From Spinacia oleracea (Eukaryota > Streptophyta > Magnoliopsida > Caryophyllales > Amaranthaceae): a DNA stretch of 64,000 nt. The notes below the pieces were generated by a model, which was given only the letters and a program-made list of their open reading frames with translations, was not told the DNA's origin and ran no database searches. Each line of letters opens with the position of its first letter. Positions within the stretch are counted from its first letter, which is position 1. The stretch is taken from positions 126,316,385 through 126,380,384 of the forward strand of contig NC_079487.1 in the NCBI RefSeq assembly GCF_020520425.1, in the 5' to 3' direction. Shown piece by piece: positions 35,699-45,924 of the stretch. Position numbers and translations under genes: made by a program.

Positions 35699-36957
35699 GT
35701 TGCAATTTCAAATTCACTTTATGTGATACATGGTCATCGATTCTCATGCTTAAAGGAGAAACATCTCCAAATACTCAAATTATCGAATCCTTTAGAGAAA
35801 CTTTATCAGGATGGTCTGGATGGATTTTAATCATGCATTTGGGAACAATTTTGATAAAATGTTATGTTAAGAAGTCAAGAAGGTGCTTTTGGTGTTGAAT
35901 TTAGCTGACATTACCATCTAAATTCTAGACATTATTTTAATGATTTTCTTAGTTAGACATTACTATATGATTCCCAGAATTTTCTAACAGTCTTCCAGAA
36001 TAATGGGGCGACAAGGCAATGACATAAAATGGTGTTAGGATTACAATCCCGGTATAGTGGTCCATTATGGTGTTCTAATAAGTATGGAGTAAAAGAAGAA
36101 AGTACCCCCCAAAACGAAATGAACAAATATAATAGAGAAAAAAACCCTTCAATGATGCGGGTTTTAGGCCTCATAGCCTCGGCTTATTGAACAGGACCGC
36201 AGGGTTCACCGAATTGGGTCGTGTTTTGGAATACACAAATCCTGTTATCAAAACGGGGCCCGGTACCATGTTCCCAGTAACCTTCAATGAAATCCATGTT
36301 CCTTCTCACTTGACATGCCTTTTGCATTTCACTTTGGATTGATTGTGTAGAACTTGGTGTTCTATGAGTCTCGCGTATGTTGTACGATGTTTATTTAAGT
36401 TAGAGTTGGTTACATTATACTGTTTTCTGTTATGTATTACTTTGTTGGTGTTCTGGAATACTTCCTCTAAATTGGTGGCAATTCATGGTTTTGCTCATGC
36501 ATTGCCTCGTGGTATAATCAAAGGTTTAACACAAACTTGGATGTGAAACAAAAAAAGTTGTAGCTGGTTTAGTGAATCATTTCAGTTGCTGATCATACAC
36601 GTAGCCAAGTTGGTGGCAATTCATTTTTCCAGAAAACACTGTTTCGTAGCTGCTCTAGCTTTTGCAATCTGCAGTCCTTCCCACCTCTCTGAAAAATCAG
36701 ATGTCAAGTTATCGGCATATCTTTGTCAAGTGCGAACCGGAAACTGAGAGGATAAGTGGAAAACCTTAATTTACTTCCTTCTAACCTTCGATAGAGAGGT
36801 AGTGACTGCATGAATAATTGGGTGATCCGAGGTTAACGTATCCTTAGTTGTCATCACTGGTTTACTAATAGGGTAATGCCGTAATGGGCTTAGGCCATAT
36901 TGTTGAATCAATGTCAACTGTGTTGTTTTGAAGCCTTACTAACTGATTTTCTCATAA

Positions 36958-37850
36958 GAGCATGTTTATCAAACACCTTGGTTTTGGTCTTCAACCTAAT
37001 AAAATATACTTAATATTTTTCCATTTCTCTCTCCCTAACACCAAACTCAACACCAACAACATTTAACAACATTTATCAAACACCAAAAATATCATCTCTC
37101 CCCTACATTATCTATACCCTACCTACATTTATATCTCTTGATATTGTTATGGATAAGTATATAATCAAATTATTAGTGGCATAATTAATCGTTATTAATT
37201 AAGTTAGTGGCATATTAATTATTTATTAATTAAATTTAATAATCAGCTAATAAATATTTAATGAAAAAATACTTAAAAATTAAATTAAGTAAAAACTTCA
37301 TTTGTTACGTATATAATTTATTTCAATAATAAACTTAACTTGTTACCTAAAAACTCGGTCGTTACAACCTTTAAATAAGTGATATTGCATACTACTAACA
37401 TATAACTAATCAATCACTAGTTTGTCTACATTTTTGCCATACATTTTCAATAGGGCTTTCCTTAAGAGAAAATTAAGATTTTTTTGTGTGATCTAAAGTG
37501 GATCAACATTGGTGTCTATTTATAGAGCATAAAAAAATATAGACATTTATAATTTATTTATTTTTTTGAGTTGTAATATTTATTTTATGGGCATTGTAAA
37601 TTTGCAATGGGTATGTATTTTTAACACAACAAATCTATGTCATAAATCACATTGCAATTAAAAAAAAAAGGATAACCATTAATTTTGGTCTCCAAGCAAG
37701 ATTTTGGTTTTCCATTTGGTGTTCATAAACACCAATTTTTTTGGTTTCATTCTCTCTCTATCTTTCTCACTCATCTATCTACCTCTTGTATTATTTTTTA
37801 TTCACTTCTCTCTCCTAAACACCAAACTAAGGTGTTTGATAACTATGGTC
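36958..37850. mobile_element. Tourist-like (PIF/Harbinger) element with TAA target duplication
   Basis: Left end GAGCATGTTTATCAAACACC, right end (minus strand) GACCATAGTTATCAAACACC, 17 of 20 matching. TAA stands at 36,955-36,957 and 37,851-37,853. The sister segment near 54,985-55,005 (CTCATAAGAACCTGAC) is the empty site. About 893 bp, no transposase ORF seen, so non-autonomous. Confidence 0.9.
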
Positions 37851-38054
37851 TAAGTACCTGACGTCAATGCATTATAGGGTAAAATGTGTGCTTGTAGATA
37901 TTTTGTTTGTTCTCTATGAGTCTGTCCTCTCTATGCTTTAGAAGCCATCAGACTTAACGGACCTAAAGATGAGTTTCAAATTGTTTGATACGCTTTCTGA
38001 AGGTTTATCACTTATTGAAATCTATGCAAGCCATTTCCTTAGGCCAAGGCCCCT

Positions 38055-39588
38055 CACTACAAGAAAAACCCGTTTTTGCGACCGACTACTGCGACTACCA
38101 AAAAATTCAGTCGCAAAATTAAACGTTGCGACGGAATAAACCTAAGAGACTAAAATTTGCGAGTACTTTTGTGATGGTCGCTCTGTAGTCGCTAAATTGC
38201 GACTGTCTTTAATTCTTGCGACCGAAACTTCAGTCGCAATTATTTGCGACTGAATTTGGCGACTGATCTTTATGTCGCAATTATTTTACTTTTTGAAAAA
38301 TATAATACGGAGTATATTTTAATGTTTTAGTATTTCACTTTGATGGGCTTCACCAGCCACGTTTCACCAACTTGTTTCTCCCTCTTCCTCCTAACCTCAC
38401 AATATAACAAAAAAACCCTAAATTTTCTCTCACCTACCGCCCCCCTCTTCATCTTTCTCACTGTTTTGAACAAAGAAAACTCTCAATCTCTGATAAAATT
38501 TCCACCTTACCGGCCACCTTTTCTCTCTCCCTTCTTCACTCCCCCCCCCATCACTGACGTTTGCTTCTATTTTCTTCATCCCACCTCTGTTTTAGTTTCC
38601 TGCTGCTCTTTTCCGCCGCCGCTTCCATTTTCCACCTCGTTTCTCCGTTGCACCATTGAGTTTACGCCGCCGCCTCAGGTGAAGGATGCCCATCTAACCC
38701 CAGGTTCAATTTTGGATTTCGATTTTTAATTTTTTTTAGTTGATTGTTTTTTATGTCAGGTTGTTATAGATCTGTTTTTTTCATTTAGTATAGATAAAAT
38801 GGTAAAAAATTTATAATATGATGATGTTATTTACTCCTACTTCACAACTATAGTTTAGAGTTTTAATCTTTTAAATCTGTAGGTTTTTAATTAATTATGT
38901 ATTGGGATTGAGTATGATTTGGAAATTGTAATGTAGGGGTTCAATTGAAAAGGATGAACACAAGTTGTTTGCTGGGAGGAGTCGGATACTGTAGAAGATA
39001 AGCAATAGAGATTGGCGAAGAATTTCTGTTCAGCGAATTGTGTCACTACTATGCGGGGAACTGGAATCTTTCATTTGTTTGATGTGTTGTAATAATTTAG
39101 AAGATCTATAAAGAGTTATGTTTGAAATTCTTAATTTTTCTTTGCAAGTTAATTTAGATTGAAAATATGTTCTCCGTGTTTCACTATTTCTTTGACTGGG
39201 AAACTTATTTCAACTTAATTCGCTCCTAAAAAGGAAATTAGCAACTTCATTAGTTGCTGATTTTTGTTTTTTTTTAAAATTTTTTTAAATCAAATTTGCG
39301 ACTACCAGGCCATCGCTAAATTACAGAAATTAGTCGCAAAAATTTGCGACGGGAAATCTAATAGTCGCGAAAAATTGAAATTCAGTCGCAAAAAGTAGTC
39401 GCAACGCCGTCGCTAATCCGTCGCAATATTGCGACAACACAAAAAATAGTCGCAAAAATGAAATAGCGACGAGGCTTTCTGCGACGATCCAAAAAAACGT
39501 CGCCTCAGTCGCAATTCCATTTTTGCGACGGAAAATCTTGATTTTGTGACTACTTTTTCAGTCGCAAAATCACGTTTTTCTTGTAGTG
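38055..39588. mobile_element. CACTA (EnSpm) element, non-autonomous
   Basis: Ends CACTACAAGAAAAACCCGTT and (minus strand) CACTACAAGAAAAACGTGAT, with CCT target duplications at 38,052-38,054 and 39,589-39,591. The subterminal regions are packed with GCGAC/GTCGC motifs in both orientations, as expected for transposase binding. 1,534 bp, no transposase. The sister segment at about 55,220-55,245 (AGGCCAATGCCTCTCTTCC) is empty. Confidence 0.94.
38340..38930 (+). other. Non-repetitive insert inside the CACTA element, 5'-UTR/exon-like
   Basis: Between the GCGAC-rich ends lies CT-rich, C-rich DNA with ACCCTAAATTTTCTCTC, CCGCCGCCTCAGGTGAAGG and similar, open for 129 codons. Composition looks like a captured 5' UTR and first exon of a plant gene. 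No protein family is recognised, and the ORF may be chance. Confidence 0.4.
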
Positions 39589-39693
39589 CCTCTTCCACTT
39601 CCATTTAGTAATTTTTCATCGGGCATTGTCTTACTTGGGGAAAAATAAAATAAAGAGGATCCTTGAAGTAGAAAAAGGGGGGTTGTGAAGGAA

Positions 39694-39765
39694 GTCTGTC
39701 AGACAACCATGTGAGCATCCCAAGCTCACAAAGGGGAGCTAGGGAACGATCATCTACAGAACACA
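39694..39765 (-). pseudogene. U3 snoRNA 3' fragment
   Basis: On the minus strand TCTGTAGATGATCGTTCCC (box C region), GTGAGCTTGGGATGCTCACA (3' hairpin) and TTGTCTGACAGACTTC (box D) match the 3' third of the intact U3 at 55,494-55,717. The 5' two thirds are missing. Confidence 0.88.
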
Positions 39766-40146
39766 ATGGTCCATTATGTCACTGAGTCCATTATCTTAGT
39801 TAGTTAGTTACTCTTCTAGTTAAAAGAAGATAAAGCTTTTAATTGGGTATTTTGTTGAAGATAAAGCATGTTTGTTGAGTTAGTATTTCATTGACTGCAG
39901 GATGGGTCCTCTTTTATTTTGGCTGTTGCTTAGTCGCAGTATGTTTTCTGTCACTAGATTTTTGTTCCATCCATCTGTTTTTAATATCTTACTTCAACAA
40001 AGTAAAGCTAGGATCCTTACTTACTAGTTTAATGAAGCTGTATGTGTTGAAAAGCACTAATTGTTGTTGTTTGAAATGTCTCTAAAATTGTTTAGGTTGA
40101 ATTACAGGCTTAAAATTCATTTGGGAACATTCTGCCTTAAGGGATC

Positions 40147-40346
40147 GTCCCACGTGTCAAACGTTGACTCTGTCTCACATATGCAAGCGAAGTTTGAGGC
40201 TGGAATGCCAGAATTATTTATAGAGGTATCTGGCTTTCTGCCTTTTTGCTGTAAGATCAGTGGTAGTATCAGTTATTCCGCTCTTTATCAGTTGAATAGC
40301 TGATATTGTGATACATGAGTCATTGACACACAATGATGTTAAAAAA
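40147..40346 (+). pseudogene. Decayed U2 snRNA with promoter remnants
   Basis: From 40,228 the order of U2 is still readable: TTTCTGCCTTTTTGCTGTAA for the 5' end, GTGGTAGTATCAGTTATT for the branch-pairing region, CTTTATCAGTTGAATAGC, and ACACAATGATGTTAAAAAAA for the Sm region. Many changes and no 3' half. A USE-like GTCCCACGTGT (40,147-40,157) and TTATTTATA (40,213-40,221) sit at nearly the normal places. Confidence 0.75.
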
Positions 40347-41183
40347 ATACCAGTGGATTTTTAGGTGTAGGGAGCATCACCAATGTATTGCATTACTACA
40401 TGGTATTGGGTTGCTTGTCGTACGGTCGTACCCAAATAAGTCTAAACTCGGGGCTTGTAAAACAGTTTAAAGGTGTTATGCTGTTAAAAAATACCCTAGC
40501 TCTTTTGACATCCCAAGTAGGCTTGCTTGTCTTCTTTATGCGCATACCATTGGATGTGTAAATATACAATTGTGTTAGCTTGGCTAGAAGACATACTCCG
40601 TATGCTTAATGCTTTGGAGTAACATTTAAGATCAACATAGGAATGTATGGTGCAGAGGTGTTTTTTTAGAGATTTGTGTTGCTCACACCTCTATTCTCCC
40701 ATTATTCTTAAGAAGCCATGAGGAGTAACATTTAAGATCAGTTTTCGAACGACCAAAAAAAAAAAAAATCTGTTCAAGACGTTTACCCGTCGAAGATAAT
40801 TCCTAGTAGTAATTAACTTCTTATCATAATTAGTTGAGTCAAATACTTTACCCCATTCATAGCCACGCTTACTCATTTACTTTTTGCTCTCTACCTTTTC
40901 ACCTTTGTTTAAAATTGTGTCATTTACTCTTGGTCTCATGGAGCAAATAAATTGAGATGGAGGAAGTATTAGCATGTGTCTTTAGTTTTTGAGCTATATG
41001 AGGGCTATGAATCTTTTCTTTTATATTTTGAATACTCCTAATCAATGAAACATGATTGTTGCACCCTAAAACATAAACGAAACATGATTGTTGTGCAATA
41101 ACTCATGATGCCATGCAGATTTTTACTCTCTTACAACTTCTGCCTTGCATATAGGAATATGGGAAATGTTCTGTGTTTTAATT

Positions 41184-41234
41184 ATCCCACACTGAGAGCA
41201 GAAATAGAGGGCTGGAGTAACCAGAAGATAAATA
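41184..41234 (+). promoter_or_regulatory. U2 copy 1 promoter (USE and TATA)
   Basis: ATCCCACACTG at 41,184-41,194 (9 of 11 to RTCCCACATCG), and ATAAATA at 41,228-41,234. The gap is 33 nt, Pol II type. TATA begins 31 nt before the RNA start. Confidence 0.85.
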
Positions 41235-41258
41235 CAGGTTTTTGAAAATGAACAAATC

Positions 41259-41454
41259 ATACCTTTCTCGGCCTTTTGGCTAAGATCAAGTGTAGTATCT
41301 GTTCTTATCAGTTTAATATCTGATACGTGGACCAATGGTCCACAATGATATTAAATTTATTTTTTAAGGGGAAGTCCCACCACAGTAGCTTGCTGCTGGG
41401 GTCTTCAAGCGTTGCCCATGCGTTGCACTATTGCACGGGCCTGGCGCACCCCAC
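41259..41454 (+). ncRNA. U2: U2 spliceosomal snRNA gene, copy 1
   Basis: RNA of the U2 snRNP, which pairs with the intron branch site and with U6. It begins ATACCTTTCTCGGCCTTTTG, then AAGATCAAGTGTAGTATCTG with the branch-pairing GTAGTA, CTTATCAGTTTAATATCTGA (stem-loop II), the Sm site in ATTAAATTTATTTTTTAAGG, and 3' hairpins to GGCCTGGCGCACCCC. 196 nt is the usual plant length; the 3' end is estimated from it. No damage seen in conserved parts. Confidence 0.95.
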
Positions 41455-41855
41455 TAATTCATCAAATATTTCTAGGCTGAAGAAGCCAGTCAATCCTTGC
41501 TTCCATTCTCCAGCTGTATTTCGATGTATCTTTCGTTGACTAGATTGGTGGTGCTTTGAAAAGGATTTCAAGCAACATGGCTGTAACTTTCGTTCATGTT
41601 AAACTGGATTTTAGTTGTATTCACCACAAAGTAGTGTGGCCAAGTAGTGATCGCAAGCTGCTTAGAATGACAGGTGTTGTTTGTTTCAGTATTTGAATCT
41701 TTCGTGCTGAACTTCCCCTCTGTGGTGATCCAACTTTTCTTGTATCTTGTGTGAATGGTTCAGGCATCTGCAAAAGGGAAATTTAAAACTCCTAGCTTCA
41801 TGTTTATAATTGGCATTGCACAGCCTTAAAGTTGCATGGTTTTTTTTGTGTGTGT

Positions 41856-41965
41856 GTGCGCGCAAATGAGTCATAAGGACAATACAAATTAAAAATTGTG
41901 GGGTTTGAACCATTGACTTGGCCCTATGTCTCAACCATTAGGCTAAGACCTCATTGGCAGTTGTC
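41856..41965 (-). mobile_element. SINE fragment, same family as 19,310-19,425
   Basis: On the minus strand GAGGTCTTAGCCTAATGGTT (A-box-like part), GGTTCAAACCCCAC (B-box-like), then TTTGTATTGTCCTTATGACTC. Preceded on the plus strand by a (TG)n(CG)n tract at about 41,850-41,864. Confidence 0.65.
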
Positions 41966-42168
41966 TATTCTTGGTTAGTGACAAATTAGATAATTTTCAT
42001 AATGCGTAAGGGAATAGGAATAGGCATAGAATATTTTTAAATCTTTTAGTGAGTAGTTTAATTGAAAGTTTGGTCTGATAAATGGTAGTCTGGGATCTTC
42101 TGGGGTTTCAAATTATTCTTATCAAGTTGTTGAGGATTAAAAATAGGCATATAAGTGTAGAACTGTCT

Positions 42169-42630
42169 ATCCCACATTGAGAACAATTGAGGGTGATGTT
42201 TTGCAAATTACTAAGGCTTGTCTTTTCTGAGATACTCGCTCAAACCGGTGCGGAGTTTAAGATACTTGAATTGACTTATTAATTTAATGGGTGTTAGGTA
42301 ATAGTGAGTTATTTTTTTTAATATAGTTAGTGGGAAATGTGTAAGGAGTGGTGAGTGGAGGGTGTGAATTTTAAATGATTTTTTTTAGGGAATAGGGGTG
42401 TAGGTAGGGTAGTAGGTAAATGTAAGAAATAATATAATATTTGTAAAGATTTCCATTTATAGAAACGGTGTAAGTATTAAGGGATGACCCGAAAAAGAAA
42501 GCGGTGCGAGTATTAAGGGACGGAGGGAGTATGATAAAATTGGAACAATACAAGGAAGATTAACATGGCTCCCTCTCAAGGATGACAACTGACAAGCACA
42601 AACTGAGAAATGATCTAAATTGTTTTGGCA
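42169..42630 (+). pseudogene. U6 snRNA pseudogene split by a MITE
   Basis: A USE copy ATCCCACATTG is at 42,169-42,179. The U6 5' end GTCTTTTCTGAGA starts near 42,220. The RNA resumes at 42,532 with TGATAAAATTGGAACAATAC and runs, diverged, to about 42,630. A 295-bp Stowaway element separates the two parts. No TATA or T-run terminator remains. Confidence 0.85.
42235..42529. mobile_element. Stowaway MITE inside the U6 pseudogene
   Basis: TA target duplication (42,233-42,234 and 42,530-42,531). The right end on the minus strand is CTCCCTCCGTCCCTTAATAC, the left CTCGCTCAAACCGGTGCGG. About 295 bp. Confidence 0.85.
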
Positions 42631-43219
42631 AAGTTTGCTGGATTTAGTTCTAACAGTCTGAATTTGCTGGATGTTTTGAATTTTCTCTGGATGTAGTTCC
42701 AACAGTCTGAATTTGCTGGATGTTTTTTTTATTTTTTTTTACAGATTGAAGGAATTGAACCGGGTGACACAGAACACACACATGTGCAGCCTTAATAGCT
42801 AGCTGCCTACCAATGACTGACCCGGCAACCCGCACAAGTGCAGCTCTAATAGCTAGCCGCCTACCAAGGAAAGCTAAGCGGAAGGTAAAATACTATAACC
42901 CTCAGATGATATTTCAACCTTACTAGTCTGGAAACAAATAATACTGCCCACGAACAATAGTATGCCGGTTATCAAAACCAACGCAATACCAATTGTAAAT
43001 CAATGACTTGTTACGTCATGGAGAAAAGCAGCCTTGCATCAGTGCATGATTGGCAGTTGTAGCATAGTGTGTTTGGATCGTTTCCCCGTCTATTGCAGTC
43101 GACATTGTAATTGGAGTATTCATCGGCTTCACCCAAACTGTTGGACTTGTGTACTCAAAGTTACAATCTTGCGGGGGCTTGCAGCAACCCGACTGTCAAC
43201 AACACTTGAATCTAGTTAA

Positions 43220-45290
43220 ATTGCAGTATGAATGTATGATAGCTAAATGATTATATAGTAAGCCTAATTTGGGAAAGCATAATTCCAGGATTCTAGCCTG
43301 TCTTATTCCTCCAATTTTACTACGGAGTAGTGTATTCACAGTACTCAGTAAGTGTAATATCATACATGTTACGTAGTAATTGCAATTATGATCGTTTTTT
43401 TTTTTACTCTATACCTCGTAAGCATCCAAGGATCTTTTGTGAAACTCGTCAAGGGTATCCCGTTGATATATAAGTAGTACGTATGAATCAAATTGTAGCA
43501 CTCATACCCGGAAACAACAGCAAGTTGCCAAGTTGGTAGTCATATTATCCCAGTTTATGAGCATCATTGTCCCTGTTCTGCATCCACTTGGAGTATGACT
43601 CTACGCCGTACTCGTATGATCTCCCCGGTATAGACCTTCCTCCCCTTTGGCTTAGAAACTTGCTATTTTGGTTAAAGAAACTCAAATTACTTTATGAATA
43701 TTAAGATCGATGGATACCAATTAAGAACATATTACTTTGAGAAATGATCTTCAAACATAGATAAAGAAAGACAATAAAGAGTGTTAAAACTAAGAAAAAC
43801 AATACTACTCTCCAATACCACTTCAAATGTTGGCTTTAGGGTAACAAATATAAAAAAGGAAACATGCACAAGAAAAGGGGGCAACCGTCAAGTAAAGCAC
43901 GATGCTCATGAACAGTGACTAAGGGGTTTCTTTCTTTTTTTAATGGATCATATTTTTGTTATGTTGTTTTGTTTGGCCTGGAAAATAAGGATCCATAGAC
44001 AACAAGGAAATAAGACAAAGAAGTAGGATATGCTCAAAATGCTACCTAAATGTAACTAAACTACTATATAGTCCACACATAAATGTCTAGTTGGCATTAA
44101 ACATGTGCAAATAACAAGCACATCAAACATCGTTAATTGTTTTACCTATATAACACCGGTTCTAGGCTTAAAACCTCTAACATTCTTAGCTTTATTATCC
44201 AAGTTATAACCGCTATGTCAATGACATTATATTAAATTTTTCAAGAAACATTTCGTAAACTATTCAAAACTGCTACAATGTTAGCGTTTAAAATGTAGAA
44301 TCACTAACACCATTAGTGTTTTTAAGCAAATGACTGCTAACATCATTAGTGGGTCTATCTTCTATAAAATAATTGACGCTGCAAAATCGTTAATGGTTCT
44401 CCACTGTACCAAAATTTTAAGATAATACGAACTTTTTAAGCAATCACATGTGAACGTACTTAAATACACTTTTTTTTTAAAGGGAAGAGAAGTAGTTTTC
44501 ATACTGATGTAATCAAAGAGTTAATTTTCTTTTAAGTTTAATGTGGCAACCTTGTATCATATGCACAATAATTTCCTTTTAAAAAAAGAAAATAAAAAAA
44601 TATCTTTAGTCTCAAAAATACCAAAAGTCTTACCAATGAGGTTGTGGTTTAGGGGTTAGGACCTGAGACTGGTTATTTTTGGTACAGGACTTCATCCATT
44701 TTTAAGTACTTACTAGTGTTTGGTGTCCAGGCGATGTCACGGGTTACTAATTTGAATACTCCGTATCATATATGTAGTGTGTTCTATGTATTATGTAAAA
44801 AAATTGGTGTATATTATACACTTTGATGTTTCAAGTTATATATATTTATGTGCAATAAAGCTCATATCTAATGGTTGACTAAGATGGTAAGAAATCAACT
44901 TTTCATTTGATAGATCTCATGTTCGAATCTTATTGCGGTAAGTTTATGATATATGTTATATTCCTTGCTAATCAGATGACGTGGCGTGTTATAGTGCTTG
45001 GATGATTAATTATTGTGACAAAAAGACAATTTGAGTAAGTGTTGAGATCATCAGAGAAATAAAAACTTCCGATTACAATAAGTGTAACTCTTATTAAGAA
45101 AACAACTGGTTCAAATCATAACTATTTATAATTTATACTTTCGGTTTTTACTTGCACCATTTTCCTTTTATGGAAATTGATATTAGTTGCACCATTTTCT
45201 TTTATGGTATATTTTCACATAATTTTGGTGTATTCACACAGTAAGTACCCACTTTACTCTTACTCGCATTTCACATCTACCTTTGTCATC
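43220..45290. other. Intergenic with SINE pieces
   Basis: AT-rich DNA without recognisable genes. SINE-like pieces stand at about 44,633-44,700 (ATGAGGTTGTGGTTTAGGGG) and 44,871-44,945 (ATGTTCGAATCTTATTGCGG as B box). 'tactccgta' words mark MITE debris. Confidence 0.4.
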
Positions 45291-45294
45291 TAAC

Positions 45295-45808
45295 TTTTGG
45301 ATAAATTATTTTTTACCATCTAAAAAAATAAAAAATTTGTTCTTTACCACCTAAAAGACTAAAACTTGTATTTTACAATCATAAAAAATCACAGAACTTG
45401 TTTTTTACCAAATGAAAAATGAAAAAATAGATCAAAATGCTATATATGGGGCTACAATAACGGTAATATTTTTAATATGTTATCTTCTTCCACGATTTTA
45501 TGTATAACTCTCTTCTTTTCCCCCACTTTCTTATCTTCTATGAATTCACACAACTTTTCACCGCCATTAATTCATAAAAGTAACAAAATTTAATGGAAAT
45601 AAAGAGAGAAGGGTGAAAGAGTTAAAAAAATCACAATGGGAGTGTAAAATATTGGAGGGAAATTGAATTAGATAGACACTCATAAATATTTCATCTATAT
45701 TTTCATTTTCAAGGGGTAAAAATTAAGTTTTAATTATTTTTAGATAGTAAAATACAAATTTTAGTTTTTAGGGGGTAAAAAACAATTTTTCGACTAAAAA
45801 ATCGGAGG
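45295..45808. mobile_element. Foldback-like MITE with ends of about 100 bp
   Basis: Left TTATTTTTTACCATCTAAAA..ACTAAAACTTGTATTTTAC and right (minus strand) TTGTTTTTTACCCCCTAAAA..ACTAAAATTTGTATTTTAC are long inverted relatives. MULE-like or unclassified; target duplication not clear. Confidence 0.65.
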
Positions 45809-45924
45809 ACTTGTATTCCAAAAACCCCCGGCCTCCCGCCTTCTGACAAGACTCACAATAGTCTCCCTGCATGCTCTAATGTTCATCCTTAAAAGTGTTA
45901 ACCCCGTAATCAAATTCTTGCACA

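Larger units (their letters stand above)
34690..36955. repeat. Segmental duplication B1 (partner about 52,605-55,000)
   Basis: Colinear with the partner from the U5 promoter side, through U1, to beyond 36,950: AGAAATGTATATTGGACATG, TTCTGCTTAATAGGAACATG, the U1 gene, GGATTACAATCCCG, AACACTGTTT..TAGCTGCTCT, and TTAGGCCATATTGTTGAATC. The copies differ by small indels and substitutions throughout. Confidence 0.9.

Noticed and set aside
38055-39588. Arrays of GCGAC/GTCGC considered as a CRISPR-like or satellite array
   Set aside because: Irregular spacing and both orientations inside CACTA ends; they are subterminal transposon motifs.
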